Positions 61,201 through 64,000 of a DNA stretch of 64,000 bases are shown here, piece after piece. The position numbers and the translations under genes are program-made. The DNA lies in assembly GCF_050948215.1 (NCBI RefSeq), contig NW_027488593.1, positions 1,116,001 to 1,180,000 on the forward strand, read 5' to 3'. The first letter of the stretch is position 1; each line of letters begins with the position of its first letter. The DNA is from Halictus rubicundus (Eukaryota; Arthropoda; Insecta; Hymenoptera; Halictidae). The notes under the pieces were generated by a model, which saw only the letters and a list, made by a program, of their open reading frames with translations, did no database searches and was not told where the DNA came from.

Positions 61201-62499
61201 GTGGTACAGATATCAATAGTTGACCGATCTCGTCGAACAGTTTTGTGTTTTGTCAGCATACGCTAACCTTTCATCGTGGTATTTTAGGGTCGCACTGACG
61301 ATGATTTAGTTGCTTGCACACATTGTATACTCTACGTTCTATCACAGAACCGAATTATAAATGAAACTGGAACCAAAAAATAACAGTTATAGGATCGATA
61401 TAATATTGGTACTTAAGAACCATAACCGTCACCGATATAAGCCAGAACCGTTGTCCTCATAACAGATAGTATTGAAACTTCGCACACTTATAGATCTCGT
61501 TCTCCTGTTCACGAATATATACCATGTCACGTCCGGTGGTTCGACCGTCAATGAATAAACCCTCAGACAAAGAATTATTATGAACTATTATGCTGTGACG
61601 TGGCACATTTATTCACGTCCCTCCTGTAAGAGCGCGCGAGCGCACGATTTGCCACAAGGGGTAGCAGGGCAGCGACGACGTCGATGGAATTCCACGATCG
61701 CGACGCAATCTGACGATCAGCGGCCACGGTCCGCGGCGCAGTTCGCCTAGACAATCAATAACGTTAACATGTACGGGCGAGAATAAATAAAGTTTCGTTG
61801 AAATAAAGTTTCGCGATTACACTCCGATCAAAGATCGAAAGACCGGGCCGTCCTTTGACAGCACCGCCGCGATAACGGCTGTCGTGATCGCTCTCCCTGG
61901 GCACATCCGAGATCCCAGATTGGAGATTAAAGGTCAATGCATATCTGGCAGGCCCTGCCAGCCGGCTCAAAATTACAACCCTGGTTTTGGTCCTAGCGTT
62001 TACTAGCGGCAACCGTGTCAGACTTTGGAACCGAATTTCTTCTCTGGCCTCTCGGCCCTTTCCAGATGGCCTTTCGAGAGCGCGTTGACAGTTCCCTGCT
62101 GCGCGTGGCACAAAAAAAAATGTTTTTAGGGGCTCCACAGCTCCTTAGGTAAACTATCCGTATCTCTCCTTTATAACACCATAGAAATAGGTAACGTTCC
62201 TGGCATTTAATGAAACAGCATCGCACATCCTTATATGTATTTTATCATACGTAAATTATACATATAAAATTCTTCTTAAATAATTTATCATGTTATACGC
62301 AAATGTAATTTCTTAATGAAAATATATTAGAAACATCTTTGTTCTGGAAATTCTTCCACCGATTATAAAGTGTAAAAAATTTTTTTAAGATATGGTCGTA
62401 TTCTACGATTCTTCCTGTTTGAAATTCCGTTTTTTAATTCGCGGAGCATCAAAAACTGCAAATATTGGGTACTTGAAACTGTTATAAAAATATATTAGA
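58237..62499. other. Long stretch without supported genes; dispersed repeats
   Basis: No convincing ORF, RNA gene or domain in about 4.3 kb. A noncoding repeat recurs: GAGGGTATGTTACATTTTATCG (about 58593), GAGAGGGCATGTTACACTTG with CTGCTCGGCCGACCACTTTATAG (about 59270), GAGAGGGTATGCCATATTCTATCG with CTGCTCGGCCAACCACTTTGTAG (about 60690), and CAAAGTCAAG(C)CG.ATAGGTA (about 59345 and 61033). GGTTCTAGTTTCGGTTAT near 58345 is partly mirrored near 61360-61430. Confidence 0.5.
59508..59938. repeat. Short-TIR unit
   Basis: CGTGTTCAAGCTTGTTAG at about 59510 is mirrored by CTAACAAGCTGAACACG at about 59917-59934 (one gap). The roughly 400 bases between have no gene and include GGGTCGAGGGTTCGCGTAGCC. 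Could be a small MITE; no target duplication was verified. Confidence 0.35.
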
Positions 62500-62700
62500 T
62501 TGGAGGGAAAGTTCTATCGTATTTTAAAGAAAACATTTGAATCAATTTATAAAAATACGTGTTTAATATTATTCAATGATATAATTTCCATTATTTGTAA
62601 GGACTTGTTGCCATCTTTCAGGTAACCTGTGCATTCTTGTTTCCCAATGACTCAATAGATACTATTTTTACTAAGAAATTCCCGTGTGATTAACTCCATG
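62500..62700 (-). pseudogene. Mariner transposase C-terminal remnant
   Basis: The minus strand encodes RLPERWQQVLTNNGNYI near 62575-62640, the C-terminal end typical of mariner transposases, with TTGGAGGGAAAGTTCTATCG at about 62499-62518 as a possible end. Frameshifted upstream. Confidence 0.6.
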
Positions 62701-64000
62701 ATTTGGATGTAAGCTGTGTGTTGCGACGGCAACACCGAAGGTCGTACCGTACCGTTCCTCCAGGCGACAAAGGGACATACCTGAAGGGGATGTCCCATTA
62801 AAAACACGTGCGAAGTAGGTATAAACGACCGAAAAAATTAGTTTACGACCACCGCAATTCGACAATCTTGACCCCGACAGATGGACAGCACATGCGACCA
62901 AACTAACGAAACGACGAACGAAACACAGTAATAAATCACGCCATTGACGAACGAAGACAAAACCAGGAATCCCTGACAGTCTCCCACTCACATCAACTCA
63001 AAACTCCTCCCAATGCACCCACGTCCAATTACAAAACACTATATTTTCCCACCTAAATCCAAAATCATCCAATCACGAAAAAACCGAACTGACGATAGAC
63101 AGGACACGACAAGACAGAGCAGATACAAATCGAACAGGCAGACGGACGAGACGAACTCTCCGAAATAAACATATATCGCGAACCACCAAGTACCATTTAA
63201 GAAATCTCGAAACGAACAGTTATAACGCGAACCATCGTACCTGTAGAGACTGGTTCGATAACACGCCATAGGAAAGTCGCTTGGGATGTATACACGGTGT
63301 TTATTATTTCGGTGATGATACAACGTTTGACAGGAGTGGTCCTGAACGGCAGCGAGCAACCAACTGAACTCGGTAGGCTTTTTGGCGCTATTTATAACAG
63401 TCTAACCGCGCAGAGGAAGGTACCAGGTATGTCCATACCGAGGTCACGCCGGTGTCTCCCTGGAAAAACCCTGGTACACTTCGGTATACAAGAGGGAGCG
63501 GTGTGGCGGCAGCCGGGCCGCTACATACCATAGAGGAATAAAGTTATTATACCAAACAGTGTACAACCTATTCCTCACCAAGGTGCTCAATATTATATAC
63601 TACATATTGAGAGAAGGCATCGGGGAAACCATTCATCGCTGCCTTCGTATACACGGTGGATTATAGGAGTGGGCTAAGATATGAAACTGTTACCGCCCAC
63701 TACTACACGATTGTAGGGGGTGTCAAGACGCCATTTCGTATGGGTTCGAAGTGATGACATTGTATTGATGCGAAGCTTAGAAGAAGGTTCCCCGGCAGGA
63801 CTGCGGTGACGTATGTAGATACGAATGCGCGGCCGATTGGTTCAGAGTGGAAGAGGCAGGCCTTGTTTCACACGCATTTTCGGCTGAATTCGAAATAATG
63901 GCTACAGCGGTCACACATACTGTGTAGCGTGACGGCCTTCGGCCTCAAAAATTGGGCCAACAGCCGCGGCAGAGATGGGGATAGGCATACCTACGATAGA
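62701..64000. other. Right edge of window, no gene seen
   Basis: About 1.3 kb with no supported ORF. A phrase GTATACACGGTG occurs twice (about 63287 and 63648). AGGAATAAAG at about 63534 could be a polyadenylation signal. Nothing else recognised. Confidence 0.4.

Overview
The window looks like one intergenic stretch of an arthropod nuclear genome, most likely an insect (possibly an ant or another hymenopteran, but the sequence alone does not fix this). Only one host gene is recognisable: a four-exon radial spoke head protein gene (Rsph9, minus strand, about 36.7-38.0 kb). Nearly everything else is transposable or virus-derived DNA, much of it nested.

Layout. (1) 1-7020, minus strand: left-truncated view of a Gypsy/Ty3 LTR retrotransposon (family A) with open gag and pol, a long AT-rich leader, primer-binding site and 5' LTR. 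(2) 7.0-8.85 kb: an unidentified ORF remnant and a GC/AT-patterned repeat array. (3) About 8.85-26.2 kb: a Maverick/Polinton-type element related to adintoviruses. It has protein-primed DNA polymerase B, double-jelly-roll major capsid, penton-like capsid, adenain-type protease, PLA2/pX-like minor capsid, packaging ATPase, a DUF8207-like protein, two fibre-like proteins with phage-fibre-like repeats, a chromodomain integrase, an unknown protein and a BIR (IAP-like) protein. Polymerase, major capsid, penton and BIR are broken; integrase, ATPase, fibres and minor capsid are open. A 351-bp solo LTR sits in the polymerase. (4) 26.2-33.0 kb: a small spliced gene remnant, a Tc1-like fragment, and a GC-rich Gypsy element (family C) with one very long pol ORF. 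(5) 33.2-35.7 kb: an internally deleted mariner with TA duplication, a piggyBac-like MITE with TTAA duplication, and a 1.3-kb solo LTR. (6) Rsph9, whose first intron holds a 138-bp foldback. (7) 38.3-41.4 kb: a DDE_Tnp_4-type DNA transposon with about 460-bp inverted repeats, a spliced transposase and a SWIM zinc finger. (8) 41.4-48.3 kb: a Gypsy mosaic. A family-A 3' half carries an extra RRM-F-box-LRR gene between integrase and the 3' LTR. (9) 48.3-55.4 kb: a Copia element split by two solo LTRs and by an ORF1-only LINE. (10) 55.4-64 kb: repeats, a P-element/THAP9-like transposase fossil, and a mariner remnant.

How the parts work together. The Polinton gene set describes a virion-forming, integrating dsDNA element: polymerase and integrase to copy and insert, capsid/penton/protease/PLA2/ATPase to assemble and package, fibres for attachment, BIR to block apoptosis. 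The most unusual single observation is the RRM-F-box-LRR gene in the env position of the family-A Gypsy element, which suggests a retroelement that captured a ubiquitin-ligase substrate adaptor. Target-site duplications seen directly in the sequence (GCTAT, AAGGT, AGTAT, CTAT, TA, TTAA and a 12-bp one) give the order of several insertions.
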